64,000 nucleotides of DNA from Sphingobacterium sp. LZ7M1 (GTDB lineage: Bacteria; Bacteroidota; Bacteroidia; Sphingobacteriales; Sphingobacteriaceae). Below the pieces are notes generated by a model. That model was not told the origin of the DNA. It did not search any database and was given only the letters and a program-made list of their open reading frames with translations. Where the stretch lies: assembly GCF_024296865.1 (NCBI RefSeq), contig NZ_CP101134.1, positions 4,154,001-4,218,000 on the forward strand, given 5' to 3'. Both the position numbers and the translations under genes were made by a program. Shown here in pieces: positions 29,055 to 38,806 of this stretch. Position 1 is the stretch's first letter. Each line of letters begins with the position of its first letter.

Positions 29055-30089
29055 TTAATTTCCGTTTTCCAACACCATTCGTTTCAAGGCTTCGATCCAC
29101 TTCGGATTGCCGTTCAGGCTCTCCACCATGTGGACCTCTTCTCCGCCCATTTCTTTAAACTCATTGGCGTATTCAACCTGTATCTCATCCAACGTTTCAA
29201 TACAATCGGCAACAAATGCCGGACTGAACACCAAGAGTTTTTTCTTCCCTTCTTTTGCCAAATTATGCAGTGTATCTGAAGTATATGGTTGAATCCAAGG
29301 GGTCTTCCCTAGTCGTGACTGAAAACAAACCGTATATTTCTCCTCAGGTATATTCAACTTTTCTACGATTGCACGCGTGGTTGCATAACATTGCGACAAA
29401 TAGCAAAAGGAGTTCAATTCTTTCTTGCAAGAATCGCACCCAAAATCAGGACACTTCAATTCGCCCTTAGGATCCACTTTTCCTAACTGTCGAACTGGCA
29501 GTCCATGGTAACTGAACAGGAAATGATCATATTCGCTCAAGTCATGTTTATGCGCATGTTCTGCGATAACGTCTACCATTAATGGATTGTCGCAATAACT
29601 ACTAACGAAACTTACCTTCGGAAAGTATTGCCAACTGCGCATCAATTCCATGACACGGTCGATGACCGAACCGGTCGTAGCCGATGCATATTGTGGGAAA
29701 AGCGGGATGACAATAATGGAATCCAAGAACATACTTTCCAGATTCTTCAGTGCATTAGGAATCGAAGGTTCCTGATAACGCATGGCCAATTCCACATGAT
29801 ATTCATCACCGAGTTCCTGCTGCAGCATCTGCTGTTGCAATTCACTGTAGTACATTAAAGGGGATCCGGTTTCCTCACTCCAGATGGTAGAATAGGTATG
29901 AGCAGATTTTGAAGCTCTTTTAGGAACAATAATTCCCTTGACCAACAAGGTTCTTGAAACAAAAGGAATATCCATCACGCGTGGATCCATTAAAAACTCT
30001 GTTAGGTATTTCTTTACTTCACCGGTAGTCGGTGAATTAGGGGTACCCAACTGGACCAACAATACACCCTTTTTAGCTTTTTTACTCAT
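29055..30089 (-). CDS. hemH: Ferrochelatase
   Basis: This protein of about 344 residues has the ferrochelatase pattern: an N-terminal GVLLVQLGTPNSP, the active-site FSYHGLPVRQLG with the metal-handling His, and Cys residues in the KCPDFGCDSCKKE insertion seen in Bacteroidota. It inserts Fe2+ into protoporphyrin IX (or coproporphyrin III) at the cytoplasmic face of the membrane. The frame opens at 30110, but the ATG at 30089 (MSKKAKKG) matches the family start better. Confidence 0.93.
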   Translation of the reverse strand: MSKKAKKGVLLVQLGTPNSPTTGEVKKYLTEFLMDPRVMDIPFVSRTLLVKGIIVPKRASKSAHTYSTIWSEETGSPLMYYSELQQQMLQQELGDEYHVELAMRYQEPSIPNALKNLESMFLDSIIVIPLFPQYASATTGSVIDRVMELMRSWQYFPKVSFVSSYCDNPLMVDVIAEHAHKHDLSEYDHFLFSYHGLPVRQLGKVDPKGELKCPDFGCDSCKKELNSFCYLSQCYATTRAIVEKLNIPEEKYTVCFQSRLGKTPWIQPYTSDTLHNLAKEGKKKLLVFSPAFVADCIETLDEIQVEYANEFKEMGGEEVHMVESLNGNPKWIEALKRMVLENGN

Positions 30090-30182
30090 ACTAAACACAA
30101 AATTAGGCAATATTTATAGCAATACAGGCGCAATGGTAGATTTCAATGGCCTGAATCAATGAATTTTAAATTGAAATGACGA

Positions 30183-31031
30183 TTAATAGGATTCGATGGT
30201 TTCCTTTACTTTCTTCATTAACCACATTGGAGTCGATGTAGCTCCGCAGATACCGATGGTCTCATTGTCTGCGAATGAATGGGCATCCAATTCCTCCGGA
30301 TCTGAAATAAAGTAGGTGTTTGGGTTGACCTGTTTACAAACATCAAAAAGTACTTTCCCGTTCGAAGATTTCTTTCCCGAAACAAAGATGATCTTGTCAT
30401 ATTGTTGCGCGAATGTCCCCAAATCCTCATATCGATTGGACACTTGTCTACAGATGGTATCATTGGCCTTCACCTCATAACCTCTTTTGATAAGCTCTTC
30501 CTTGATCGCATAGAAACGATCAACACTCTTGGTGGTCTGACTGTAAAGGGTAAATTTAGCTGGTAATTCAACCGAATCAAGCTCATCGATATCTTGGAAC
30601 ACGAGCGCTTCATTGTTGGTCTGCCCCTGTAAACCGATAACTTCGGCATGACCATGCTTTCCGAAAATCAAGATTTTCTCATTGTCATCATGTGAAGTTT
30701 TGATACGGTTCTGCAATTTCAACACCACAGGGCAAGATGCATCGATCAAGGTAATATTATTCTCTAATGCCGTCTTATAAGTTTCCGGAGCTTCACCATG
30801 GGCACGGATCAGCACCTTCTCGTTCTGCAAGCCTGGCAATTCATCATGCGAGATAATACGCAAACCTTTTGCTTTCAGCCTCGCGACCTCCTCATCATTG
30901 TGTACGATATCACCTAGACAATACAGATAGCCATCCTGATCCAGGATTTCTTCTGCCATATCAATCGCATAAACAACTCCAAAGCAAAAGCCCGAGTCCT
31001 TATCTATCGTTACTTGCAGATTCTTAGACAT
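30183..31031 (-). CDS. ispH: 4-hydroxy-3-methylbut-2-enyl diphosphate reductase
   Basis: This 282-residue protein has the three cluster-binding cysteines of IspH (C16 in GFCFGV, C100 in DASCPVV, C194 in TICRQVSNR) and the conserved His residues (H44, H79). It makes IPP and DMAPP in the last MEP-pathway step, in the cytoplasm. Length and motifs are complete. It sits in a housekeeping group with hemH. Confidence 0.95.
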   Translation of the reverse strand: MSKNLQVTIDKDSGFCFGVVYAIDMAEEILDQDGYLYCLGDIVHNDEEVARLKAKGLRIISHDELPGLQNEKVLIRAHGEAPETYKTALENNITLIDASCPVVLKLQNRIKTSHDDNEKILIFGKHGHAEVIGLQGQTNNEALVFQDIDELDSVELPAKFTLYSQTTKSVDRFYAIKEELIKRGYEVKANDTICRQVSNRYEDLGTFAQQYDKIIFVSGKKSSNGKVLFDVCKQVNPNTYFISDPEELDAHSFADNETIGICGATSTPMWLMKKVKETIESY

Positions 31032-31040
31032 AGTACAAAG

Positions 31041-32135
31041 TTAGAGATTTTTACTTAACATTTTTCTAATAGGTTTGTCAATATACTCCGCAACCAAATA
31101 ACTAAATAAAATCAGCAAAAGCATCCCGACAACAATGATATAACTCATCTGGGTACCGTTTGGTTTGTACTGCTCTACATAACTCAAGAACAACCAAATA
31201 AAGGGATAATGGACCATATACAATGGATATGAAAGCTCCCCCAACCATTTACAAACTCCTTTGGTCTTGGCATCCATTGCCTTTTGGCCAGTTCCGAGTA
31301 TGATCAGGACTGGAAAATAAAACACCACGATCAATGGATCGATGATAGGACTAGTTTCCCAAGAAAATGGAATAAAAAAGACCGCAGCCAACATGATAGC
31401 CAACAACCAGAATGGGAAGGTCCGCTTTAACCGGATATTTAGCCTATAAATCAATACCCCCGCCGTAAAGGCGAAAAACAAACGAATACCTCCCGACCAA
31501 AAATTATCTCCACCAAAGCCAAAACCTAAATATTTTGACCGATCAGCCTCCCAAAACAATAATGCGGCTGAAACCACAAACAAAATCCACAGAACAGGCT
31601 TTTTGGCCCTAACCAGGAAGAAGGCATAGACGATATTGGCAACGTATTCCCAGAACAGCGACCAGGTAGGCGGGTTATAATGGAACAGATTATTATATCG
31701 CTGCGGTACGATGGCATAGGGAACCATAAAACAGGCACTCAACAACATCAGAACGATCTGCGTAGTGGAAAAGGAATCCTTGAGGTTACTGAATGGATCA
31801 AACACAAAAGCAAGAAAACCGATGATCGCACCGATGACCACTAAGGGATGCAGGCGAATCAACCTACGCTTAAAAAAGGTCTTCAAACCCATCTTACCCA
31901 ATTTGTCATCATAGGAATAAGCAATCACAAATCCCGAAAGACAGAAGAAGAAATCAACGGCTAGGTAACTGTGTGCGACAAAATTATCTTTGTAATCAGG
32001 GGCTGCAATCTCCATAAAATGGAATAGGACAACACTGATGGCAGCAATCCCACGGAGGCCATCCAAGGAAGCAAAATGAACTTTTGAAGTACTAAGGTTT
32101 TGCTGCTGCGCAGCAGGTTGACTAGGTGTTTCCAT
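31041..32135 (-). CDS. Acyltransferase 3 family membrane protein
   Basis: This 364-residue protein has about ten membrane segments and the acyltransferase-3 signature near the N terminus (SLDGLRGIAAISVVLFHF). It also has FFCLSGFVIAYSY and a RLIRLHPL motif. The family transfers acetyl or other acyl groups to carbohydrates of the envelope. Nothing local identifies the acceptor; neighbours are housekeeping genes. Confidence 0.88.
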   Translation of the reverse strand: METPSQPAAQQQNLSTSKVHFASLDGLRGIAAISVVLFHFMEIAAPDYKDNFVAHSYLAVDFFFCLSGFVIAYSYDDKLGKMGLKTFFKRRLIRLHPLVVIGAIIGFLAFVFDPFSNLKDSFSTTQIVLMLLSACFMVPYAIVPQRYNNLFHYNPPTWSLFWEYVANIVYAFFLVRAKKPVLWILFVVSAALLFWEADRSKYLGFGFGGDNFWSGGIRLFFAFTAGVLIYRLNIRLKRTFPFWLLAIMLAAVFFIPFSWETSPIIDPLIVVFYFPVLIILGTGQKAMDAKTKGVCKWLGELSYPLYMVHYPFIWLFLSYVEQYKPNGTQMSYIIVVGMLLLILFSYLVAEYIDKPIRKMLSKNL

Positions 32136-32321
32136 AAATAGAAGCGCAAGATAGTGATCAGACCCAAGATATACTTTATTAGCTTAAGAGAATTAGCTAG
32201 GGGTCTCAAAATCTTTACATTTTGTCTCAATAAGCACATTCTTGGAGTGCAAGTAATATCACTAAGGTTAGTTCTCCCATAAGTCTAAGCACTAAATACT
32301 AATTACTTAATACTATTTTAT

Positions 32322-32329
32322 TACCTTTG
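32322..32329 (+). promoter_or_regulatory. Probable -7 box of the ndk promoter
   Basis: TACCTTTG at this position matches the Bacteroidota -7 consensus TAnnTTTG and lies 18 bases before the ndk ATG. No clear TTTG is present at the -33 position, so only the -7 element is supported. Confidence 0.55.
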
Positions 32330-32347
32330 CAAAAATTTTAGAGTAAA

Positions 32348-32767
32348 ATGGCTACAAACAGAACATTCACAATGATTAAGCCAGATGCGGTAGCAAATGG
32401 TCACACTGGTGCTATCTTGAATGACATTATCGCTGGCGGTTTCAAAATCGTTGCAATGAAGTACATTCAACTGAGCGAAGTAAATGCAGGTAACTTTTAT
32501 GCAGTACACAAAGAACGTCCTTTCTATGGAGATCTAGTAAAATTCATGACTTCAGGACCAATCGTGGCAGCGATCTTGGAAAAAGACAACGCTGTTGAAG
32601 ATTTCCGTACCTTAATCGGTGCTACTGATCCTGCTAAAGCTGCTGAAGGAACTATCCGTAACAAATACGCTGACTCTATCGAAGCTAACGCTGTCCATGG
32701 ATCTGACTCTGACGAAAACGCTGATATCGAAGGAAACTTCTTCTTCTCGCAATTCGAAAGATTCTAA
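32348..32767 (+). CDS. ndk: Nucleoside-diphosphate kinase
   Basis: This 139-residue protein is complete, with FTMIKPDAV at the N terminus and the phosphorylated His117 in the HGSDS motif. It transfers the gamma-phosphate among nucleoside triphosphates in the cytoplasm. It is a single-gene transcript with a -7 box upstream and a strong terminator downstream. Pyrimidine-ending codons are frequent here, as in other well-expressed genes. Confidence 0.97.
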   Translation: MATNRTFTMIKPDAVANGHTGAILNDIIAGGFKIVAMKYIQLSEVNAGNFYAVHKERPFYGDLVKFMTSGPIVAAILEKDNAVEDFRTLIGATDPAKAAEGTIRNKYADSIEANAVHGSDSDENADIEGNFFFSQFERF

Positions 32768-32788
32768 GGATATAAAAATATCTTACAA

Positions 32789-32827
32789 AAGAGGTTCTTA
32801 ACTACCATGTTAAGAACCTCTTTTTGT
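32789..32827 (+). terminator. Intrinsic terminator of ndk
   Basis: A perfect 14-base-pair hairpin (arms 32789-32802 and 32809-32822, six-base loop) is followed by a T run. It lies 22 bases after the ndk stop. Confidence 0.92.
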
Positions 32828-33063
32828 TTGTGATCCGATCAGCACGCTTCGACTATGGCTTTGACCTTATTCGAGACACATTGCGAAAATTCCGAATGTG
32901 TCCCGAATGAAACCAAATTGATACAAGCGATTTAAACCCCAAAACAAATCAAGCCTATAAATTTTTCCTAAATAATATTTTATCCAAAAATTGATCCAAT
33001 ATAAATGTACAATTGACTTTTATTACTAAATTTAGCATTGCCAATCATTCAAATCTAACAACC

Positions 33064-34587
33064 ATGAAAGCAATCTTATTCCTAAGTCTGTTCCTATTTT
33101 CCATACAACTGAACGCCTTTGCGCAGAAAGACACTGTTTTGTTTCATGTGGATCTCTCTGAGAGGAATGGAAATAAATTCAAGGTGCAAATGGAACTTAA
33201 GGTAAAGGATAATGCTGCCAGCTTAGATCTCAATATGCCGGTCTGGACGCCTGGCTATTACCAGCAATTGGATTTTGGGAAGAAGGTCTCCGACTTTGAA
33301 GTGGTAGATGAAAGCAATACGGCATTGCCATGGCAAAAAACGAGGGATGACCAATGGCGGATTGCGTGCAAAAACAGCAAGTCCATCCGCGCCAATTATA
33401 CCGTCACGACCGATAGGCCTTTTGTAGCTATCCCCTATATTGATGCTGAAAGGGCATTCATCAGGCCAACCGGAGTATTTATATATCCTGACAAGAATTT
33501 GGATGCAATCGTTATTGTAAAAATTAAGGAGATGGGGCAATGGGATAAGATCGCGACTGGATTGGATTCCATCGCTCCAAATACCTATATCGCCAAGCAT
33601 TTCGATATCCTATATGATTCCCCAATTTTAGTCGGAAACTTAACGGAACTCCCTAGATTTAATGTCGGAGGAAAGGTACATCGCTTCTTAGGCTATCAAA
33701 TTGCAGATTTTGACAAAGACTCTTTTATCAAAGATATTGAACGCATTGTAATTTCTGCTACCTCTCTCTTCGGCGATATTCCCTACGATCATTACACCTT
33801 TATCGGTCTAGGAAAAGGGAATGGAGGCATAGAACAGCTAAATTCCACCGCCATTGCTTTTACCGGCGAAGGATTGGAAAATCCCGATAACCGCTTGCGA
33901 ACTTTAAGTTTTATAGCGCATGAATATTTCCACCATTACAATGTGAAAAGGATCCGACCTATTGAACTTGGTCCATTTGATTACAGTCGTCCTAATCGGA
34001 CCAATGGTCTCTGGCTGAGCGAAGGATTAACGGTCTATTACGAAAACCTGATTTTAAAAAATTCTGGACTTCTAAAACCAGAACAAGGTTTGGAAGATTG
34101 GCAGAATACCATTCAGGGATATGAGAACAATGCGGGCCGGAAAAAACAGACTTTAGCGCAATCGAGCTGGAATACATGGGAAGATGGCCCTTTTGGTAAG
34201 CGTGGCGAAACGATCTCTTTCTATGAAAAGGGTCCGATCATCGGGATGTTCTTGGATCTTGCTATCCGGAATGCCAGCAAGAATGAAAAATCCCTCAATG
34301 ATGTGATGAGGGCGCTTTATTACAATTTCTATAAGGAAAATGAAAGAGGGGCTACAGAAGCAGAAATAAAAATGACCTGCGAAAGCATTGCAGGCCAGAA
34401 TCTTGATGAGATCTTCTCTTATATCCAGAATTTGGACGATCTGGATTATCAAAAATATCTTGCTATGGCTGGAATTCAATATCAGAAGAGCAATAATGCA
34501 GATGGCAAGAGCAGTATTAAACTATCCATCCAACCACAACTCTCGACCTTACAGAAGGAAATCTTGAATGATATTTTCGGGTATTGA
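33064..34587 (+). CDS. M61-family metallopeptidase (glycyl aminopeptidase-like), secreted
   Basis: This protein of about 507 residues from the ATG at 33064 has a signal peptide ending in NAFAQ. The frame opens at 33013, but the first 17 residues add nothing signal-like. The catalytic zinc motif is HEYFHHYNVKRIRP, followed by LWLSEGLTVYYE with the third ligand Glu. The N-terminal beta domain is present. The protein ends soon after the helical region, without the PDZ domain found in longer M61 proteins. It is convergent with the frameshifted receptor. Substrate unknown. Confidence 0.87.
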   Translation: MKAILFLSLFLFSIQLNAFAQKDTVLFHVDLSERNGNKFKVQMELKVKDNAASLDLNMPVWTPGYYQQLDFGKKVSDFEVVDESNTALPWQKTRDDQWRIACKNSKSIRANYTVTTDRPFVAIPYIDAERAFIRPTGVFIYPDKNLDAIVIVKIKEMGQWDKIATGLDSIAPNTYIAKHFDILYDSPILVGNLTELPRFNVGGKVHRFLGYQIADFDKDSFIKDIERIVISATSLFGDIPYDHYTFIGLGKGNGGIEQLNSTAIAFTGEGLENPDNRLRTLSFIAHEYFHHYNVKRIRPIELGPFDYSRPNRTNGLWLSEGLTVYYENLILKNSGLLKPEQGLEDWQNTIQGYENNAGRKKQTLAQSSWNTWEDGPFGKRGETISFYEKGPIIGMFLDLAIRNASKNEKSLNDVMRALYYNFYKENERGATEAEIKMTCESIAGQNLDEIFSYIQNLDDLDYQKYLAMAGIQYQKSNNADGKSSIKLSIQPQLSTLQKEILNDIFGY

Positions 34588-34616
34588 TTAATCAATTGCG
34601 ACCCAGTAGTCTATCC

Positions 34617-36907
34617 TTAATTTCCTCCGATAGGATTTGTATTTCCTTCTTTAACCGTATTATCCCTGATGACATCGCCAGTTTTATTTTTAACCTTCAG
34701 ATTACCAAAAGAATAGGTCAACCCAAAAGTAAATGAACGGATATGTATATTTTGAATATTCGTGCTGATGATATCTTGGGTCTTATATTCATTTTGATAA
34801 GTTGCACGCTCTGCAAAAGGGTTGATGGTACCCAAATAAACATCAACCTTACCGAATGATTTATGGAGTGTAAATTGACTTACGGCCGGTGAGACAAACT
34901 TGTTTTGGTAGAAATACTTTGCTGTATAATAATAATAGTTTAGCTCAGCGGTAAACCCTTTGTAAGTATATCTCAATTCATTACTTAAATTGAAGTGCCA
35001 TTTTTTATTAAAGCTAAGGTTTGTGGCCTTGATGTCTGCATAATCAACATTAGCCTGTACAGTCCAATCTAATCCTTTTAAAAGGTTAAAAGTGCTATTC
35101 AAGGAACTTGACCATTCTTCAATCTGACCTAAATTGGTATAGCTCAAAATTGTCTTTTCTCCTTCTAATTTGGTTTCCCTTGCAATAAAATCCTTGTTGA
35201 TACTGTATTTTATATCCCAGTAAATATTGAATCTTTCGCTAAAATATTTCTGAAAATTAAATGCAACTGCATGGTTAGTTTCTGGCCTTATGTTGGGATC
35301 ACCTTCTATAAAAACAATATCAGTAACCCTTTGCCTGTTAGGATTAAGGACATTGATTCCAGGTCTAAAGATTTTCTTGGCATAAACAATCCCGATTTGT
35401 CCATTATTTATTTTTTTATACAAGCCAGCATTCGGCAACAGGTTATTATAATTGCTTTCAAATTCGGATCCTTTCACTTGGGTATATTCATTCCTTATCC
35501 CAGTGATAATGGAGATTTTTCCGAGATTCAATAGAGTTTGAAAGTAACCAGAATAAATCCGATTATTATTGTTGAAGTTTCCATTTACCCTATCTTCAAA
35601 ATTCCTTTCAATTAACTTAAGCCCAGTATAGTAGTTCAATTTTGTTTTTTGACCGAATAATCTGCCTGAGCAATAAATACATTTTGCAGATTATTGTAAT
35701 TATTCGAATCTGTTTGATTTTCTTGCCGACTTAATCCTTCAATTTTTGAATTCGCTTGGGAATAGGTTCCAGATATTTTCAATAGGCCCCCTTCTTCAAA
35801 TTCTTTCTTATACTCAACACTATTCGCAAGATTGGAAGTTTGATACGCATTTGTATTGGAAAGACCATACTCATTTTTATTACCATGGGATTCAACCAAG
35901 GCATTCAATACCGTTTTATAATCGAATGCGTTGTTATTAAAAACCCCGCTATACCTTATGCTATTCCCTTTTCCAAGGTTATAAAATATTCCTGTATTTA
36001 TGTAGTAGGGATTGCCTTTGTACTTAAGTTCACCAACTTGATTTACCTGGGAAGATTCTGGAATAAAGTTATTGCTAATTGCAGTAGAACCTTTGGTTTC
36101 AAATAAGGTATTGCCAGCAGATAGATACAGGTTCAATTTTGATAGACCGTAGGAAAAATTGGCATTTGGTGATATTTCATAAGAATTACCAAGTTTAGCA
36201 TGGACACCGAGCTCAGACTTCATGCCTAATCCAAATTTACTTTTGGTCAATATATTGATATATCCACTTGAACTTTCACCATCTGATTCTGCACCGGAAA
36301 TGGTACTAACTTCAATCCTTTCGATATTGCTTGATCCGATAATTTTTACAATATCCTTTTGATTTAATCCTAAATCAGCTATATCGCTCCCATTCAATAA
36401 AATCCGAACATTCGAATTACCCCTCAAGGAGATATTACCGCTAGCATCAACCTGCACTAAAGGAACTCTATTTAAGACATCCTGGGTAGCTCTACCTTTT
36501 AAGGAAGGATCTAGACTGGGGTTAAACAAGATCTTTCCTTCTGAATACTGCACGGGATTAATATTTTTGGTCACTAGCAAAGTGTCCAGCCCAAAGACCT
36601 TTGTATTCACTATAATCTCTCTGTAATACTTTCCAGAATCCTTACTATCCAGTAAGAGGTCTTTTATGAATTCTCCTTCCATGGAGGTATGGGAAAGAAC
36701 AATTTTTATCGAATCTGAACTTGTTGCAAACTCAACCTTCCCTAAAGTATCTGTAAGATAAACCCTGATATTAGATTTTTCAACCACTTTTAGACTGGCA
36801 GAAATAAGAGGTAAATTATCCCTTTGATCAGTGAATTTTAGACCGACAGATTTTTGTCCAATCACTAAACTTGGAAGAAAAACAAATAATAGTACCAAAA
36901 TCCTCAT
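34617..36907 (-). pseudogene. TonB-dependent receptor / outer-membrane beta-barrel protein, split by a frameshift
   Basis: Two adjoining frames make one protein of about 760 residues. The upstream frame (36907 to 35636) has a signal peptide (LVIGQ), a carboxypeptidase-regulatory-like region and a plug (RATQDVLNRVPLVQVDASGN, ISLRGNSNVRILLNGSD), then the first barrel strands. The downstream frame (35639 to 34617) has only a TTG start and continues the barrel (OMP_b-brl_3 style). The break lies at a run of six A on the coding strand (35645-35650); one extra A would join both frames through KKTKLNYYTG. This could be a true mutation, a phase-variable tract or a base-calling error. It is divergent from the LytS/LytTR pair. 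Confidence 0.82.
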
Positions 36908-36992
36908 GTCATGCCTATCTTTAGTTATGTGGTTCAAAGATGAGCTATGAAACAAAACTTTAAAAACTAAAAGGATAAAGAAACATTTTAAA

Positions 36993-38021
36993 TTGATGAA
37001 GGCTGCTTTTCAAGGGATATTCTCAAAATATTGGAAACATATTTTATTCTGGACTGCATATATTTTTTATGAATGTTCATTGCTATATTTTTCCGGCATC
37101 CCAATACCCTTCTTTAAAACAATCATCTTTTTCAGCATAAACATTTTCTTTGTCTATGGAATTTCCAACCTGATCCTAAAAAAAGAAAAGCTGGAACTAT
37201 TCGTGGGTATTATCACTTTTGTGGCACTCTTTATTGTTCTGAAAACACTTTTAGAATATTTTTTTGAATTAAGGTTCAGTATCATCGGGCAAGTAATGAG
37301 AAGTTTTCATTTTCTGTTAATGGGTATAGGATATGGAATCTATAAAAAGTCCGAGATGATGCATGAGGCAAAATTAAAGTTGATTTCAGAAATAAACCTT
37401 TATAAACAAAACGAAATAAATTCGGAGAAGGACCTAATAGCATTGCAATACAAGCTGTTGAAAGCTCAGATTAACCCACATTTTATCTTCAATACCCTAA
37501 GCTATTTATATACAAGTACCCATAAATTAAACAGCAATGTTTCTGATTCTATATATCTTTTGACGACTATATTAAGGCATACCTTAGCGAATGACAGTAG
37601 TTTCTCAAAATTATCGGAGGAGTTGAATTACATTAAGGATTATATAGAAATAAATAAGCTTAGGAACCCTAATATCTTTATCACCCTCGATATTGAGCTC
37701 AACTCATCTGAGGATATTCTTATCCCAAAATTACTTTTAGCGACCTTGATCGAGAATATTTATAAACATGGGGATATTTCCATTCCTGATGCTAGCCATA
37801 TTTCGATTAAACTTGAAAATGATCGATTAATATATTTATCTGAAAACCCTATCAAGGCCGATATCGGAAAAGAGTTGCAGTCATCAAAATTGGGAAGTAC
37901 TTATATAGCTTCAGCATTGGAAAGGAATTATAATAAGTATATATTTAAGTCAGAGGCTATAAAAGGCAAATATTTCATCCAGTTAGAATTTAGTGATCAT
38001 GATAAATTGTTTGATAATTGA
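36993..38021 (+). CDS. LytS-type sensor histidine kinase
   Basis: This 342-residue protein has about four membrane segments in residues 15-115 and a short coiled-coil. The His_kinase domain has the phosphorylated His in KAQINPHFIFNTLSYLY, and a short ATPase region has an N-box (LLATLIENIYKHG). It should phosphorylate the response regulator encoded next to it. The C-terminal ATPase region is brief and its G-boxes are weak, as is common in this family. It overlaps the regulator gene by about 29 bases. Confidence 0.88.
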   Translation: MMKAAFQGIFSKYWKHILFWTAYIFYECSLLYFSGIPIPFFKTIIFFSINIFFVYGISNLILKKEKLELFVGIITFVALFIVLKTLLEYFFELRFSIIGQVMRSFHFLLMGIGYGIYKKSEMMHEAKLKLISEINLYKQNEINSEKDLIALQYKLLKAQINPHFIFNTLSYLYTSTHKLNSNVSDSIYLLTTILRHTLANDSSFSKLSEELNYIKDYIEINKLRNPNIFITLDIELNSSEDILIPKLLLATLIENIYKHGDISIPDASHISIKLENDRLIYLSENPIKADIGKELQSSKLGSTYIASALERNYNKYIFKSEAIKGKYFIQLEFSDHDKLFDN

Positions 38022-38697
38022 TGATGAACAGCATTGTTTGGACTATTTGAGAGGATGCATCGAGAATATACCAGATTTGCAGATTAAAGGTGAATTTACC
38101 AATCCGATTGAAGCTATACAGCATTGTACGGATGACATCGATTGCGTATTTGTGGACATCAATATGCCCCAAATTTCAGGCCTTCAGTTGTTGCAATTAT
38201 TGCCAAAACACATAAAAATCGTAATCTGCTCCGCCTACACTGAGTTTGCAATTGAAGGGTTTAACTTAAATATTATAGATTTTCTGGCAAAACCTTTTAA
38301 GTTAGAGCGATTTCTGGCAACCGTAATTAAATTAAAGAAAGAATTAAATTCGGATGTAAAGCAGGATAATTTCTTTTTGAAAACCGACCGTGGCAATTAT
38401 GTGAATTTAAAGTTCGAAAACATTCTGTTCATTGAGAGTTTACAGAACTATTCGAAAATTTACACCAAAGAAGGGTCATTCTTGTCCTTAATATCCCTAA
38501 AACAGCTGGACAACTTATTGCCTAAAAGTAATTTTGTAAGAGTTCACAAATCCTTTATTTGTTCAATATCCAATATTGAAAAGGTAGAAAACAACCATCT
38601 GATATTTACTTCTGCTGGAAATCAACATAATATTCCTATTGGTCCCTCCTATAAGGCTGACTTTCAGAAATTCATTGACCAGAAGAGTCTGAATTAA
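37993..38697 (+). CDS. LytTR-family response regulator
   Basis: This 234-residue protein has a receiver domain (acidic IIDDE, the phospho-acceptor Asp in CVFVDINMP, Lys in KPF) and a C-terminal LytTR DNA-binding domain (FFLKTDRGN to the end, with FVRVHKSFICS). The longest frame starts with GTG at 37993; an ATG at 37999 is as likely. Translation is coupled to the kinase by overlap. Position suggests control of the divergent outer-membrane receptor. Confidence 0.9.
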   Translation: MIMINCLIIDDEQHCLDYLRGCIENIPDLQIKGEFTNPIEAIQHCTDDIDCVFVDINMPQISGLQLLQLLPKHIKIVICSAYTEFAIEGFNLNIIDFLAKPFKLERFLATVIKLKKELNSDVKQDNFFLKTDRGNYVNLKFENILFIESLQNYSKIYTKEGSFLSLISLKQLDNLLPKSNFVRVHKSFICSISNIEKVENNHLIFTSAGNQHNIPIGPSYKADFQKFIDQKSLN

Positions 38698-38749
38698 TAG
38701 GCTTTAAATGCTTTATGCATTTCGTTTGTTCTACAGGCATTGATATAAA

Positions 38750-38793
38750 ATAGCAAACCCGTATCTATCAAAAGGCAGATACGGGTTTGCTAT
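38750..38793. terminator. Bidirectional terminator hairpin
   Basis: A perfect 17-base-pair inverted repeat (arms 38750-38766 and 38777-38793, ten-base loop) lies between the convergent response regulator and CocE-like hydrolase genes. The arms end in A/T-rich sequence on both sides, so it probably serves both transcripts. Confidence 0.85.
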
Positions 38794-38806
38794 TTACATA
38801 AATAAT

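Noticed and set aside
34617-35639. Second half of the split receptor as an independent gene coupled by a four-base overlap (TTGA)
   Set aside because: It has only a TTG start, no signal peptide and begins in mid-barrel; a one-base correction in the A tract joins it to the upstream frame.
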